64,000 bases of DNA, taken from the NCBI RefSeq assembly GCF_002161765.1, contig NZ_NFIN01000019.1:1-64000 (forward strand). The letters run 5' to 3'. Below are positions 34,226-44,792 of this stretch, piece by piece. How positions within the stretch are numbered: the first letter of the stretch is position 1; each line of letters begins with the position of its first letter. Source of the DNA: Bacteroides sp. An322 (lineage in GTDB: Bacteria > Bacteroidota > Bacteroidia > Bacteroidales > Bacteroidaceae). The notes under the pieces were generated by a model. It had not been told where the DNA came from and made no database searches. It was given only the letters and a program-made list of their open reading frames with translations. A program made the translations under genes and the position numbers.

Positions 34226-35163
34226 GTAGTTTTTTTATGTGTCCGTTTCCACCACAAGTAATACCCGCTTAAAGGCAAGACACCTCCAGACAAAGCGGCT
34301 AAGAAATACACTATTTTAGTAAACATTCCTCCCCAACTCCCGGTATGGAAGGCGTAAAACCAGCCTTTCATGCTTTGCGGAGCAGAGGGTTGAGCATCTT
34401 TCCATGTGATTCGAACTTCGTCTTTGCGCGGTTTTTCCTTGCCTTTATCTACGCGGTGTACCGAAGCGGACGGGTTTTCTCCGAAGAGCGAATAAGCCGC
34501 CGTGCGATACCAGCCAAACGACCAGGTCAGTCCGGTCAATGCCATGACGAGCAAGAATATCGTACTATAGAATCCGATAGATACATGGGTATCATACCAG
34601 AACCTGCGCCAGCCTTTGGTGCACGATACACAGAGGCGGTTCTTTAGGGCTTTCCGAGTACGGGGAATCCATATTACCAAACCGCTTATCAGGATAAAGA
34701 CCATAAGCAGGGTAGTTATACCCACCACAACTTTCCCTACCGACTTCTCACCTTTCGAAGGCGGAGGGTCCATAAGCCATCGGTGCAACTTACGCATGGT
34801 TTGGAAGAAGGGATACGTTTCAGTCCAGCCCAATGCTTTACCTGTATAGGGATTGATGCTGAGCCGCTTCTTTCCAGTTTCTCGAAAAGAGGCAAAAGCC
34901 GTTTCTTCGGGATTATGAGAAAGTTGGAGGGCGGTAAGGTGTAACGAGTCCGACGCTTGCTTCTGGATACATTCTATCAATGCTTCCGGCGAAAGTGCTT
35001 CCGCTCCTTTTTGGGGTGGCGTCACCCGGTAAATCGAACGTTGAAGGGCTTGCGTGATGTCCTGCTCAAATACCAAGGCTGCTCCCGAAAGGCAAATAAT
35101 GCTGATGAGAATGCCCAAGGGAAGCGAGAGCCAAAGGTGTATGTTCCGGAATAGTTTCTTCAT
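34201..35163 (-). CDS. xusC: XusC, PepSY-type inner-membrane protein
   Basis: A 320-residue membrane protein with four helices: about 13-35, 140-162, 192-212 and 285-305. It starts MKKLFRNIHLWLSLPLGILI and keeps LHRWLMDPP, both typical of PepSY_TM proteins. These carry conserved histidines and are thought to reduce ferric-siderophore or bind haem in the inner membrane. It is third in the order xusA-xusB-xusC, described in B. thetaiotaomicron for use of foreign siderophores. A GTG at 35187 also opens the frame, but the ATG at 35163 gives the family N-terminus. Its final codons lie in a repeat element. Confidence 0.88.
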   Translation of the reverse strand: MKKLFRNIHLWLSLPLGILISIICLSGAALVFEQDITQALQRSIYRVTPPQKGAEALSPEALIECIQKQASDSLHLTALQLSHNPEETAFASFRETGKKRLSINPYTGKALGWTETYPFFQTMRKLHRWLMDPPPSKGEKSVGKVVVGITTLLMVFILISGLVIWIPRTRKALKNRLCVSCTKGWRRFWYDTHVSIGFYSTIFLLVMALTGLTWSFGWYRTAAYSLFGENPSASVHRVDKGKEKPRKDEVRITWKDAQPSAPQSMKGWFYAFHTGSWGGMFTKIVYFLAALSGGVLPLSGYYLWWKRTHKKTTAKMSARC

Positions 35164-35181
35164 GATTGTGTTTGGAGTTTT

Positions 35182-35360
35182 CACCACAAATTACACAGAT
35201 TAAAAATAATTATTTGAACATCCGCACTTCCCCATTGCTTATGTAGGGGCGGGGTCTGCCCGCCCGAATACATCAACTGATACATCCGCGAGCGTATTTA
35301 GGCAGGCGAACCCTGCCCCTACAAGCCAACGAAGTATAATAATTATTTTAATCTGTGGTG
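35182..35360. repeat. long nested palindrome between xusB and xusC
   Basis: The outer arms run CACCACAAATTACACAGATT and AATCTGTGGTG. The inner GC-rich arms are GTAGGGGCGGGGTCTGCCCG and the mirrored GGCAGGCGAACCCTGCCCC. The full length is about 179 bp, filling the intergenic space. It is expected to form a large RNA hairpin between the two cistrons. Confidence 0.85.
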
Positions 35361-35369
35361 AGATTCATA

Positions 35370-36827
<1,458 letters not shown>

Positions 36828-36866
36828 TTAAATTAATAGTTAATAATTAACAGTTAATAGTGTAAC

Positions 36867-39260
36867 TTACTTTCCGAAATAGACCCGGAATTTGCCATAG
36901 AATGCACGTCCAGCCTTCTGGAGGCTGAAATTATCATATAACTTTTCATTGGTGAAGTTCCGGCATTCCAACGAGAAGTTATAGCGTCCGTTCTTTATCG
37001 AATACCCAAGGCTTAGGTTGTGCGAGAATTGTTCGGGCACACGGCTTTTCGAACGCGGGTCTCCCAAATGTTCCCAATAAAGCGAAAACTCGTGCTGGTA
37101 ATAGCTGTCGTAAGTCAAAGTCAATACATTGCCCTCCGCAAAAAGGTCGTGCCAAGTAAATGTGGCATCGAAATTGGCGAAGGTATAGGGCTGGTTCGGG
37201 ATGCGTTGCCCGTAGGTAGTGCTTTCCTGTTGGGTATTTCCCGCACGATACCGCTCGTCATCACGTACATTGATGTTATTGAACGTGCCTCCCAATGAGA
37301 ACCATTTCGCATACGAATAGCGTGCCGACACATTGAATCCTTTGGTCTTTACCCGCCCGTGGTTTTCGTAAATACCATAGCTCATACCTCCTATGGCATC
37401 CAGCCCGCGCTTGATATAATCTTTCGTATCACGGTAAATCAATGTCCCTTCTACATAAACGGCATGTTTCCCGAATTGGCGGTTATAACTCAGGTTGAAG
37501 TTTACATTGTCGCTCTTTTCCGGTTTCAAATCCGTCTTGCCCGCTTCTAAGTCTTCATCTCCAAAAAGCTCGTCGGTTGTAGGGAGGCGATAAGCCTTTT
37601 CATACGAAAGCTTTGCCTGAAGCCCTTCGATAATGAAATAGGTTCCAGCCGCTCCATACCCGAAAGAACTGGTCTTGCGGGTCATGTCAACATAATTGCC
37701 CACTCCGTCTTCACTTTGCGATACCGGACCCTGATTGTATTGGTTATAATATTTTCCGAATGCCGAAAGATTCCACTTGTCGGTAGGCATCAGGCGGTAC
37801 GAAAGTCCAGTGATATTCTTGCGGGTAATTTTAGGGATGCTGAAATCGGACAACTTCGAACTTCCGTCCACTTTCGAGCGTGTAGTGCGCTTGAACGTGC
37901 TCAATACGTGATTCAACGTGAACGAATGAGCAGACCCAATACGGTAATTTGCCGTAAACGTGGCATTCCAGTTGGTGTTCTTCGATTCGTTATCCTGATA
38001 CGATTGCTCTCCCTTGCTTCCGGTATACTTCCGGTCTCCCAGCCAGTTGTATTTATAGGATGCCGTATCAATGTTCATCGTCAGGTTATGGTTATAATTG
38101 GCGGTCAACATCACGTCCAGTCCTTTGGTGAACAAATCCCGCTTGCTGTATTCCAAAGAAGGGACGAACGAATGTCCTTTGCGGTGCTTTTCCCCAAACA
38201 CGATGTATTGGTACACGCCCGTCTGTATTTCCTTGTAAAAATGTGAATAGTTGAAGCCCAACATCAGCCGGTCTGCCCAAGGCTTGTCCATAAAGCCGAT
38301 TTTCCCGATAACCGCCTCGTTATGGAACCGGTCATTAAACCGTTTTACATGATAAATCTTATTGCGGTCGGTATTTTCCGTAATTCCGTCTTCCCCGAAT
38401 TCGGTGATGTAATTGTCTATGTAATAATCATTGTCCGAGAAGTTTTGGAACGCGTTGATTTCATACGTCAACCCGTTTTGAAAAGTCTGTCCAAAATTGA
38501 CATACGATTTATGGGTATTGAATGAACCGTAGGAATAAGAAGCGTCCAAATGCCATCCCCGGCGGCGTTTGTTGGTCACAATATTGATGACACCTCCCAA
38601 AGCATCCGTGCCGAATCCTACGGGAACTACGCCTTTATATACTTCGATGCGTTCGGCAAAGTTGACCGGAATGTTATTGATGTCGAAAGCCGTGCCGGCT
38701 CCTTCCTGTGGTACTCCGTCGATGAATACCTTTACGTGTTTACCCGAAAAACCGTCCAGCATCAGTTGCATATCCGAGCCTACGCCGCCCGATTCGCGCA
38801 ATTTCAGTCCCGGAAGCTGCATCAAGGCTTCGCTCAAGCTTTTGGTAGAGTTGTGTAATTCTTTTGTATCGACCGCTACGGCATTGAATGCAGATTTTTG
38901 AATACGGCTCACCCCACTTGACACCACTTCCACCTCATCCAGTTCGTGTGCCATCGTTTTCAAGGCAATAGTCTGGCGCGTCCGTGTTCCGCTTTGCAAA
39001 GTAATCTGTTCTTCAAAAGTCTCGTACCCGATAGCAGATACAATTAAGGTATAAGTACCCGCAGGAGCTTTTAAATGATAAATACCCCGCTCATCAGTGG
39101 TACATCCATAGGCAGTGCCCTTTAGATACACCGTTGCAAAATCGATAATACTCTTATCCTCTGCCGAGATGATTTTCCCAGACAGCATTGTCCGTTTTTG
39201 TGCTGAAACAGAGAGAGAACATATTGCACAAAGCAATATGAAGAGGCAGTGTTTTGTCAT
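36867..39260 (-). CDS. xusA: XusA, TonB-dependent siderophore receptor
   Basis: A 797-residue outer-membrane receptor. It has a signal peptide cut after SLSVSA, a carboxypeptidase-regulatory-like domain (about 22-105), a plug beginning EVEVVSSGVSRIQKSAFNAV and including GVVPVGFGTDALGGVINIVT, and a 22-strand barrel ending FRVYFGK. It is the first gene of the xus operon and has its own promoter with the candidate iron operator. Compared with hmuR it is longer and less GC-rich, so the two are not recent duplicates. Ferric catecholate from other bacteria is the likely ligand. Confidence 0.92.
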   Translation of the reverse strand: MTKHCLFILLCAICSLSVSAQKRTMLSGKIISAEDKSIIDFATVYLKGTAYGCTTDERGIYHLKAPAGTYTLIVSAIGYETFEEQITLQSGTRTRQTIALKTMAHELDEVEVVSSGVSRIQKSAFNAVAVDTKELHNSTKSLSEALMQLPGLKLRESGGVGSDMQLMLDGFSGKHVKVFIDGVPQEGAGTAFDINNIPVNFAERIEVYKGVVPVGFGTDALGGVINIVTNKRRRGWHLDASYSYGSFNTHKSYVNFGQTFQNGLTYEINAFQNFSDNDYYIDNYITEFGEDGITENTDRNKIYHVKRFNDRFHNEAVIGKIGFMDKPWADRLMLGFNYSHFYKEIQTGVYQYIVFGEKHRKGHSFVPSLEYSKRDLFTKGLDVMLTANYNHNLTMNIDTASYKYNWLGDRKYTGSKGEQSYQDNESKNTNWNATFTANYRIGSAHSFTLNHVLSTFKRTTRSKVDGSSKLSDFSIPKITRKNITGLSYRLMPTDKWNLSAFGKYYNQYNQGPVSQSEDGVGNYVDMTRKTSSFGYGAAGTYFIIEGLQAKLSYEKAYRLPTTDELFGDEDLEAGKTDLKPEKSDNVNFNLSYNRQFGKHAVYVEGTLIYRDTKDYIKRGLDAIGGMSYGIYENHGRVKTKGFNVSARYSYAKWFSLGGTFNNINVRDDERYRAGNTQQESTTYGQRIPNQPYTFANFDATFTWHDLFAEGNVLTLTYDSYYQHEFSLYWEHLGDPRSKSRVPEQFSHNLSLGYSIKNGRYNFSLECRNFTNEKLYDNFSLQKAGRAFYGKFRVYFGK

Positions 39261-39295
39261 TTCTTCTTTTATTTTTTAATCATTCAAATTCGATG

Positions 39296-39335
39296 CAAAG
39301 GTACAGAAGCTATTTCTATGCCACAATCACTAAAA
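39296..39335 (-). promoter_or_regulatory. xusA promoter with candidate iron-responsive operator
   Basis: On the minus strand TACCTTTG (39296-39303) follows TTG (39324-39326) after 20 bp. That TTG ends TTTTAGTGATTG (39324-39335), which matches the hmu 12-mer at 9 of 12 bases and sits in the same place. TTTTAGGTGAGAATACC lies just upstream. The 237-bp gap also holds the start region of the HpaII-family gene. Confidence 0.7.
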
Positions 39336-39447
39336 GTTGGTATTCTCACCTAAAATTTCCGCTATTTTCTCCCCATTTTTTGGTAGTTTGAGACATCTAC
39401 CTACAAATAAGTTTTTATATAACACACCGAATGACATTTATTTTAGT

Positions 39448-39455
39448 TATCTTTG
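39448..39455 (+). promoter_or_regulatory. -7 box before the HpaII-family gene
   Basis: TATCTTTG lies 42 bp before the ATG. No good -33 is visible. The putative promoter is divergent from xusA. Confidence 0.5.
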
Positions 39456-39497
39456 TATCAAGAAATAAATGAAAATATATAGTAAGGGAAAGACAAT

Positions 39498-40583
39498 ATG
39501 GCTTTTGATGCAACAAAAAAAGAATGGAGCGAACTGTATGCATTCTTCCGTTTATTGGCAGAAGGCAATGTATATGCAGGCACGCCGGATGTAAAACGAG
39601 ATGAAAATTGCTGCCTGCCAATTGCCAAAGTGCAACGGGAGGAACATGACGGCACACGTAATTATATTATAGGTAAAAATGAAGTACGGATATGGGGTGA
39701 AAACATAGACAAACGCATTCCACGGGAAGATTTTGAAACTGTAGCCAATTTAATCCTACAAGCATTACGCGAAACTTCAGGTAATAACATGACTTCACCC
39801 GATGGAGTGGAAGGATTCTTAGACGAGATAGTCATTTACAACCTAGAGGCAAAAACCGATGACCGTACAGACCTGAAAGTAGCATTTTATAATGAAAATG
39901 CCCCGCTAACAGGCCTCAGCATACATTCGCGCATTGGTCCTTTATATCCTTTACTGGACGGAGGACGTGCGGCAAACTTCAAATTCGAACAGACCGGAAT
40001 AAAATTTCCAACACCTACCATAAACAAAATCAATGCGTTCGGCGAAGAAGATGATGTATTGGGACGGATGCAGATGATTGAACGGTTAGGAGGTGTGTTG
40101 AAGTATAATGACGTGGCAGATAAGATTTTCCGCAGCAATCTTTCGATGATAGACCTGCATGCCGGACGTATGTTGGGCGAAATGACCCGACTAATGTGGT
40201 TGGAAGGCATTACAAAGGTGTCAGAGCTTACAGAAGCGGTGAAACGACTGAATCCGTTGAAGATTAAAGACGAACTTATCACCAAACATGGCTATTATGA
40301 TTACAAAGTGAGGGAATTCCTACTTGCTATTGCTACAGGCATGCGTCCGGCTAAAGTTTATACCGGCATTGATTCGGCTATTGACGGATGCCTGTTCGTG
40401 ACAGGAGACGGTGAATTGCTATGTTATCAACGTGCTTTCAGACAAGTATTTGCCGATTTTCTGTTTCAGAATACCCGGCTTGAAAAAGGTTCGACTCAAA
40501 AAGACAAGTATGGTTATCTGGAACGGGAGAATGGTGCCTATTATTTTAAATTGAACTTGAAAGTGGGATTGATGAAACGATAA
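39498..40583 (+). CDS. HpaII-family restriction endonuclease, solitary
   Basis: A 361-residue protein that matches the HpaII restriction enzyme family in length and blocks: KKEWSELYAFFRLLAEGNVY at the start, GVLKYNDVADKIFRSNL, FLLAIATGMRPAKVYTGID and the ending NGAYYFKLNLKVGL. HpaII cuts CCGG. No DNA methyltransferase lies within the window, although cognate enzymes are normally adjacent. At the position where I recall SIKS in relatives this protein has SIHS (141-144), so the catalytic Lys may be replaced by His143. AAGGGA 11 bases before the ATG can serve as ribosome site. A GH13 gene begins 11 bp downstream. Activity is uncertain. Confidence 0.78.
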   Translation: MAFDATKKEWSELYAFFRLLAEGNVYAGTPDVKRDENCCLPIAKVQREEHDGTRNYIIGKNEVRIWGENIDKRIPREDFETVANLILQALRETSGNNMTSPDGVEGFLDEIVIYNLEAKTDDRTDLKVAFYNENAPLTGLSIHSRIGPLYPLLDGGRAANFKFEQTGIKFPTPTINKINAFGEEDDVLGRMQMIERLGGVLKYNDVADKIFRSNLSMIDLHAGRMLGEMTRLMWLEGITKVSELTEAVKRLNPLKIKDELITKHGYYDYKVREFLLAIATGMRPAKVYTGIDSAIDGCLFVTGDGELLCYQRAFRQVFADFLFQNTRLEKGSTQKDKYGYLERENGAYYFKLNLKVGLMKR

Positions 40584-40594
40584 ACAATACGACT

Positions 40595-42286
40595 ATGGAA
40601 GAAAAGATGATTATTTATCAGGTATTTACCCGTTTGTTTGGAAATAAGGGGCTTCGTAATAAGATGAACGGAACTTTGGAAGAAAACGGGTGTGGCAAAA
40701 TGGATGATTTTACCGAAAAGGCTTTGCACGAGATAAAAAAGTTGGGAGCTACTCATATATGGTACACTGGCATCATTGCCCATGCTTCGCAAACCGATTA
40801 TTCGGCATACGGCATTCCACGCAATCATCCGGCTATCGTAAAAGGGAAGGCTGGCTCGCCTTACGCCATCCGGGATTATTATGATGTAGACCCCGACCTG
40901 GCTGTACATGTAGAGCATCGTATGGAAGAGTTTCAGGCTTTGATAGAGCGTTCGCACAAGAACGGGCTGGATGTGATTATCGATTTTGTGCCCAACCACG
41001 TGGCACGCCAGTATCATTCGATAGCCAAGCCTGAAGGAGTGAAAGATTTAGGGGAAGGCGATGATACATCGAAAGCTTTTGCTCCGGACAATAACTTTTA
41101 TTACATACCGGGCGCTCATTTAGGTGGGGAAATCGATTTCTACGATGAAGAACAAGGCTTGTATGATGAAGTGCCGGCAAAGGCTACGGGAAATAACCGT
41201 TTTGACGTTTATCCGAACAAGACCGATTGGTATGAGACGGTAAAACTGAATTACGGTGTGGATTATATTGGAAATACCGGAAACCATTTTGACCCAATCC
41301 CTGATACATGGAAGAAGATGTTGGATATCCTCCTGTTTTGGGCAAGTAAAGGCATTGACGGTTTCCGTTGCGATATGGCAGAAATGGTTCCGTGCGAGTT
41401 TTGGGGCTGGGTGATTCCGCAAGTCAAGGCGCGTTATCCCAAACTCTTGTTTATAGCCGAGGTCTATAATCCGAACGAATACCGCAATTATTTGCATAAC
41501 GGGCATTTCGATTACCTGTATGATAAGGTAGGTTTGTATGACACGTTGCGTGCGTTGACGTGCGGATATGCTTCAGCTACGGCGATTACCGGATGTTGGC
41601 AAAGTGTGAACGATATCCAGCCACACATGTTGAATTTCCTCGAAAACCACGACGAGCAACGCATCGCTTCCGATTTCTTTGCCGGTGATGCCCGCAAAGC
41701 TCTTCCCGCTTTATTGGTTTCGGCATGTATGAATACCAATCCGATGATGATTTATTTCGGTCAGGAGTTAGGAGAAGAAGGTATGGACTCGGAAGGCTTC
41801 AGCGGACGCGACGGACGTACTACGATATTCGATTACTGGAGTATCCCCAGCATCCGGCGTTGGAGCAATCACGGACGCTATAACCTGCATCTGTTAAATA
41901 ACAAGGAAAAGGAAATCCGTCATTATTACCAACATGTGTTGAATCTCTGCAATACGGAGAAGGCAATAGCCAAAGGCGAGTTCTTCGACCTGATGTACGT
42001 GAATTGCGGAGGCTGGCTGATGAACGAACACCGCCAATACGCTTTCTTGCGTAAATACGAAAACGAAGTGTTGTTGATTATCGCCAACTTTGAGTCGATA
42101 CCCGTACATATCGGTGTTAATGTTCCGCAACATGCGTTCGATTTCTTGCAGATGCCTGTAATGGAGAAATATACGGCTCAAGATTTGCTTTCGGGCAAAG
42201 AAGAAGTTCTTTCATGGATACCCGACAAGCCGATTACATTAGATCTTCCGGCATTAGGAGGGAAGATGCTGAAGATTGCTTTTTGA
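40595..42286 (+). CDS. Cytoplasmic alpha-amylase family protein (GH13)
   Basis: A 563-residue GH13 protein without a signal peptide, so it acts inside the cell. The (beta/alpha)8 motifs are present: DVIIDFVPNH (region I, near 127-136), GFRCDMAE with the nucleophile Asp near 261, LLFIAEVYNP with the acid Glu near 289, and FLENHDEQR with the third carboxylate near 352. GQELGEEGMDSEGFSGRDGR lies after it. The C-terminus is a short beta domain. The substrate is probably glycogen or maltodextrin, but the subfamily is not clear. It starts 11 bp after the HpaII-like gene and may be cotranscribed with it. Confidence 0.9.
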   Translation: MEEKMIIYQVFTRLFGNKGLRNKMNGTLEENGCGKMDDFTEKALHEIKKLGATHIWYTGIIAHASQTDYSAYGIPRNHPAIVKGKAGSPYAIRDYYDVDPDLAVHVEHRMEEFQALIERSHKNGLDVIIDFVPNHVARQYHSIAKPEGVKDLGEGDDTSKAFAPDNNFYYIPGAHLGGEIDFYDEEQGLYDEVPAKATGNNRFDVYPNKTDWYETVKLNYGVDYIGNTGNHFDPIPDTWKKMLDILLFWASKGIDGFRCDMAEMVPCEFWGWVIPQVKARYPKLLFIAEVYNPNEYRNYLHNGHFDYLYDKVGLYDTLRALTCGYASATAITGCWQSVNDIQPHMLNFLENHDEQRIASDFFAGDARKALPALLVSACMNTNPMMIYFGQELGEEGMDSEGFSGRDGRTTIFDYWSIPSIRRWSNHGRYNLHLLNNKEKEIRHYYQHVLNLCNTEKAIAKGEFFDLMYVNCGGWLMNEHRQYAFLRKYENEVLLIIANFESIPVHIGVNVPQHAFDFLQMPVMEKYTAQDLLSGKEEVLSWIPDKPITLDLPALGGKMLKIAF

Positions 42287-42296
42287 GTTTATTTCA

Positions 42297-42432
42297 TTGA
42301 ACACAGAGACGCAGAGGCACAGAGTTTTTTATTTTTAAAGAAGACAAAGTCCACGGAGAAAAGCACTAACTCTGTGTACTTTGTCTTCTCTTCTAATTTT
42401 ATTTCTCTGTACCTCTGTGTCTCTGTGTTCAA
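42297..42432. repeat. nested palindrome, CACAGAGACGCAGAGGC family, copy 1
   Basis: The outer arms are TTGAACACAGAGACGCAGAG and CTCTGTGTCTCTGTGTTCAA. An inner pair GAAGACAAAGT and ACTTTGTCTTC lies at about 42340-42389. The rest of the gap to the PH-domain gene (42433-42560) holds nothing I recognise. Confidence 0.88.
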
Positions 42433-42560
42433 TAAAAGAATTCACACATCTTTTTGCAATTCATTTCTGGTTGACTATAGATACCGGATTTATGCAATAC
42501 CCTGTACCATAACGGCACGGGCAAAAAGCGGGATATGCACCAGTGCAGCCAATCAATGAT

Positions 42561-44057
42561 TCAGGAAGAAAGGCGGCTCGTACGGCACAGCAGCCATTCG
42601 TATATCTCCCTTGCTTCCTGCTCTTTCAGACTGCGCATAACAAACGATGTCCCATTGGTGGAAACAACCAAGTTCACGCGATGAAAGTGCGGAGTGAATG
42701 GGGTAGCAACTATTCGTACGACCTCCACATTGGCATATTTGAAATAGTTTTTCACCTCGGCAAACTTACCATTGCTGACTTCCAGATAATCTTCCTTCAG
42801 GGTGATGCGGCTTTGACGGACAGCAGAAAGCCCTTTAGCCAACGAAACCAACAGGTAAACGACAGGCACGATAATCCAAGTATAAAGCCCATAATAGCAC
42901 AAAACAACCGTTGCCAAAAGCGAAAGAAGAAAGTCATACCGGATGACGTAACCCAACAAACCATAGCCAGAACTGGCTGAAGCAACAAGGTTGGAAGAGG
43001 CGTAATTCTTCCCCAACCACCAGTCCAAAAAGTTCCCCGCCTCATTGGAACCGTAAATCTTCACATCGGCACCACGTTTTTCGTCTGTGGCGTTCAATGC
43101 TTGTTTCAGCATAATGGTGCAACAATTCAACCATCTTTCAATTAAGTTCCGCTTGACGTAAACCGTGCATATTTTATCGTATGAAAACCTGATACTGTTG
43201 CGAGATACCAGTCCACTTTCGAAAAACAACTGTTTCTCGTCCATCTGTATATCCATATTGAAATATTGAAAAAAGACTTTACCTATCCACAATACCAACA
43301 TAACAATATACAGAATGAAAGCAACCGAAACTAAGACAATCAATGGGAATGATGAAAAGTCGATATGCGCACTCGCATAGTCGATGACATAAACGGCGGC
43401 TTTATCGTTGACCGACATTAGCTGATTCCACAACGTCACGAAAAGCCCCGCCAATATCACCATGCCTTTCAGGTGGTTTTGGCAAAAAGCCCCTTTTATT
43501 AAATTGACATTCCTGACATCCAGCCTCCGGTTCCGATTGTTTACAGTTTCATCCTGTCCTATTTCTAGCCCTTCTTCCAATCCGTTTTCTTGCATTTCCA
43601 CTTGGTTGAACAGCATATTCCAATCCTTATCGTCAAGAATAAGTTCTATTTCGGCGGTATTCGAAGCCAATGTATCAAAAGAGACCCCTCTCATATCTAA
43701 AAGGCGATACATGAACCCCCGTTTCATACGAAGCGACTGGATTTTGCACAACGGTATGCTGGTCTTTTCCTTTTGCAAGACACCATGGATAAACACCAAG
43801 TTACCGCCTTCAACGTAATACTTCTTGAAATAGTAATTGAGAAAAGCTGATATGGTTGCCAATGCCAACACGCCACCCAGAAAGGAGAGAATTATCCCGA
43901 TGATTTCTCCGAAGGTGTATTCGTTATCCGGGTTGAATATCTTCATAAGCACAAGCACGAACAGAAAACCTGTATAACTCCGCAAGTACTTTAAAAAGAA
44001 TATCACGAACGCGCTGAAGCTCATCCGCTGTGGTGCGGAAAAATCATTTGCCCTCAT
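42561..44057 (-). CDS. PH-domain membrane protein, YdbT-like
   Basis: A 498-residue membrane protein. Hydrophobic pairs lie near 28-70, 195-250 and 365-405. Each is followed by a bacterial PH (bPH_2) domain, with HGVLQKEKTSIPLCKIQSLRM in the first, SIRFSYDKICTVYVKRNLIERW in the second and FKYANVEVVRI in the third. This three-domain layout is that of YdbT, whose small partner YdbS is encoded just upstream here with a 14-bp overlap. The function of the pair is not established. A role in envelope stress or toxin sensitivity has been suggested in other bacteria. Confidence 0.85.
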   Translation of the reverse strand: MRANDFSAPQRMSFSAFVIFFLKYLRSYTGFLFVLVLMKIFNPDNEYTFGEIIGIILSFLGGVLALATISAFLNYYFKKYYVEGGNLVFIHGVLQKEKTSIPLCKIQSLRMKRGFMYRLLDMRGVSFDTLASNTAEIELILDDKDWNMLFNQVEMQENGLEEGLEIGQDETVNNRNRRLDVRNVNLIKGAFCQNHLKGMVILAGLFVTLWNQLMSVNDKAAVYVIDYASAHIDFSSFPLIVLVSVAFILYIVMLVLWIGKVFFQYFNMDIQMDEKQLFFESGLVSRNSIRFSYDKICTVYVKRNLIERWLNCCTIMLKQALNATDEKRGADVKIYGSNEAGNFLDWWLGKNYASSNLVASASSGYGLLGYVIRYDFLLSLLATVVLCYYGLYTWIIVPVVYLLVSLAKGLSAVRQSRITLKEDYLEVSNGKFAEVKNYFKYANVEVVRIVATPFTPHFHRVNLVVSTNGTSFVMRSLKEQEAREIYEWLLCRTSRLSS

Positions 44058-44571
44058 TTCTTATGCTTTCGATGATTAGAACTTTTATTTCATTGGCTTT
44101 CTCTTCTGCCAGTCCCGGAATGCTAGTATTGGCAAGCAGTTGGGCACCGTTCACAATGTCAATAGTATAAAGCCCGAACATCCGTGTGATTAAGTTTTGG
44201 CGGACACTAACCTGCTGTATTTTGCAAAAAGGGATAGTAGTTACAGAGGGGAAGAACAATCCAGAACGATAGGTGATGTCGTGTTCACGAATGGCGAATC
44301 CTTTATAGGCAAAAGCCTTAGGCAAGAGGAAGAAGTTGACCACAAGAGCTATCAGCAAAACACCTTCCATACCAACAACGGTCAGGTAACGATAGTTGAA
44401 TGTATCAGCCAAAAGCAGGAAAAGCGCAAGTACCATAAAAGCCAAATAAATGAATAAGGTCTTTACATACAGCACCTTTAAGTATTTTCCTTCAAGGGGC
44501 GTATAGTGAAGGTTTTCCACGCAATCAATATTGTCAATGGTTAATTGTTTGTTTGTCATAAGGTGTGCCAT
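44044..44571 (-). CDS. PH-domain membrane protein, YdbS-like
   Basis: A 175-residue protein with two membrane helices (about 35-55 and 62-85) followed by one bacterial PH domain (ITYRSGLFFPSVTTIPFCKIQQVSVRQNLITRMFGLYTIDI). It overlaps the start of the larger PH protein by 14 bp, which indicates translational coupling. A second ATG at 44559 is a possible start. Together the two genes form the YdbS-YdbT pair. Confidence 0.87.
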   Translation of the reverse strand: MAHLMTNKQLTIDNIDCVENLHYTPLEGKYLKVLYVKTLFIYLAFMVLALFLLLADTFNYRYLTVVGMEGVLLIALVVNFFLLPKAFAYKGFAIREHDITYRSGLFFPSVTTIPFCKIQQVSVRQNLITRMFGLYTIDIVNGAQLLANTSIPGLAEEKANEIKVLIIESIRNEGK

Positions 44572-44706
44572 GAAATAAGCTAATTATGTGAGTTGCTTTA
44601 TGTTGCAACAAAGTCATTAAGAATAAAGAATGAGCGGATATTGGCTGATTATGCACATCTAGAATTAAAAACAGTTATGTTTTACAGGAGTTATCACTTC
44701 ATCCAA

Positions 44707-44768
44707 GAGTTAAAAGCCAATATCCATGTGTCTGAAAAACAGATGAAAAGGTATTGGCATTTAACTCC
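44707..44768. repeat. hairpin between fabD and the PH-domain genes
   Basis: GAGTTAAAAGCCAATATCC pairs with GGTATTGGCATTTAACTC (about 17 paired bases with one mismatch and one bulge). A further AGCCAATATC complement (GATATTGGCT) lies at about 44637-44646, so two alternative folds are possible. A GAAGAATGA-like flank borders each side. It lies directly after the fabD stop on the minus strand. Confidence 0.75.
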
Positions 44769-44792
44769 TGATTGGCATTCATTCTTCATTTA

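Noticed and set aside
36867-39260. Possibility that xusA and hmuR are a recent duplication
   Set aside because: They share only the general TonB receptor architecture. Plug and barrel sequences, length and base composition differ strongly.
42433-42560. Possible terminator (CCCTGTACC...GGCACGGG)
   Set aside because: The pairing is weak with mismatches and no T run. Left unannotated.
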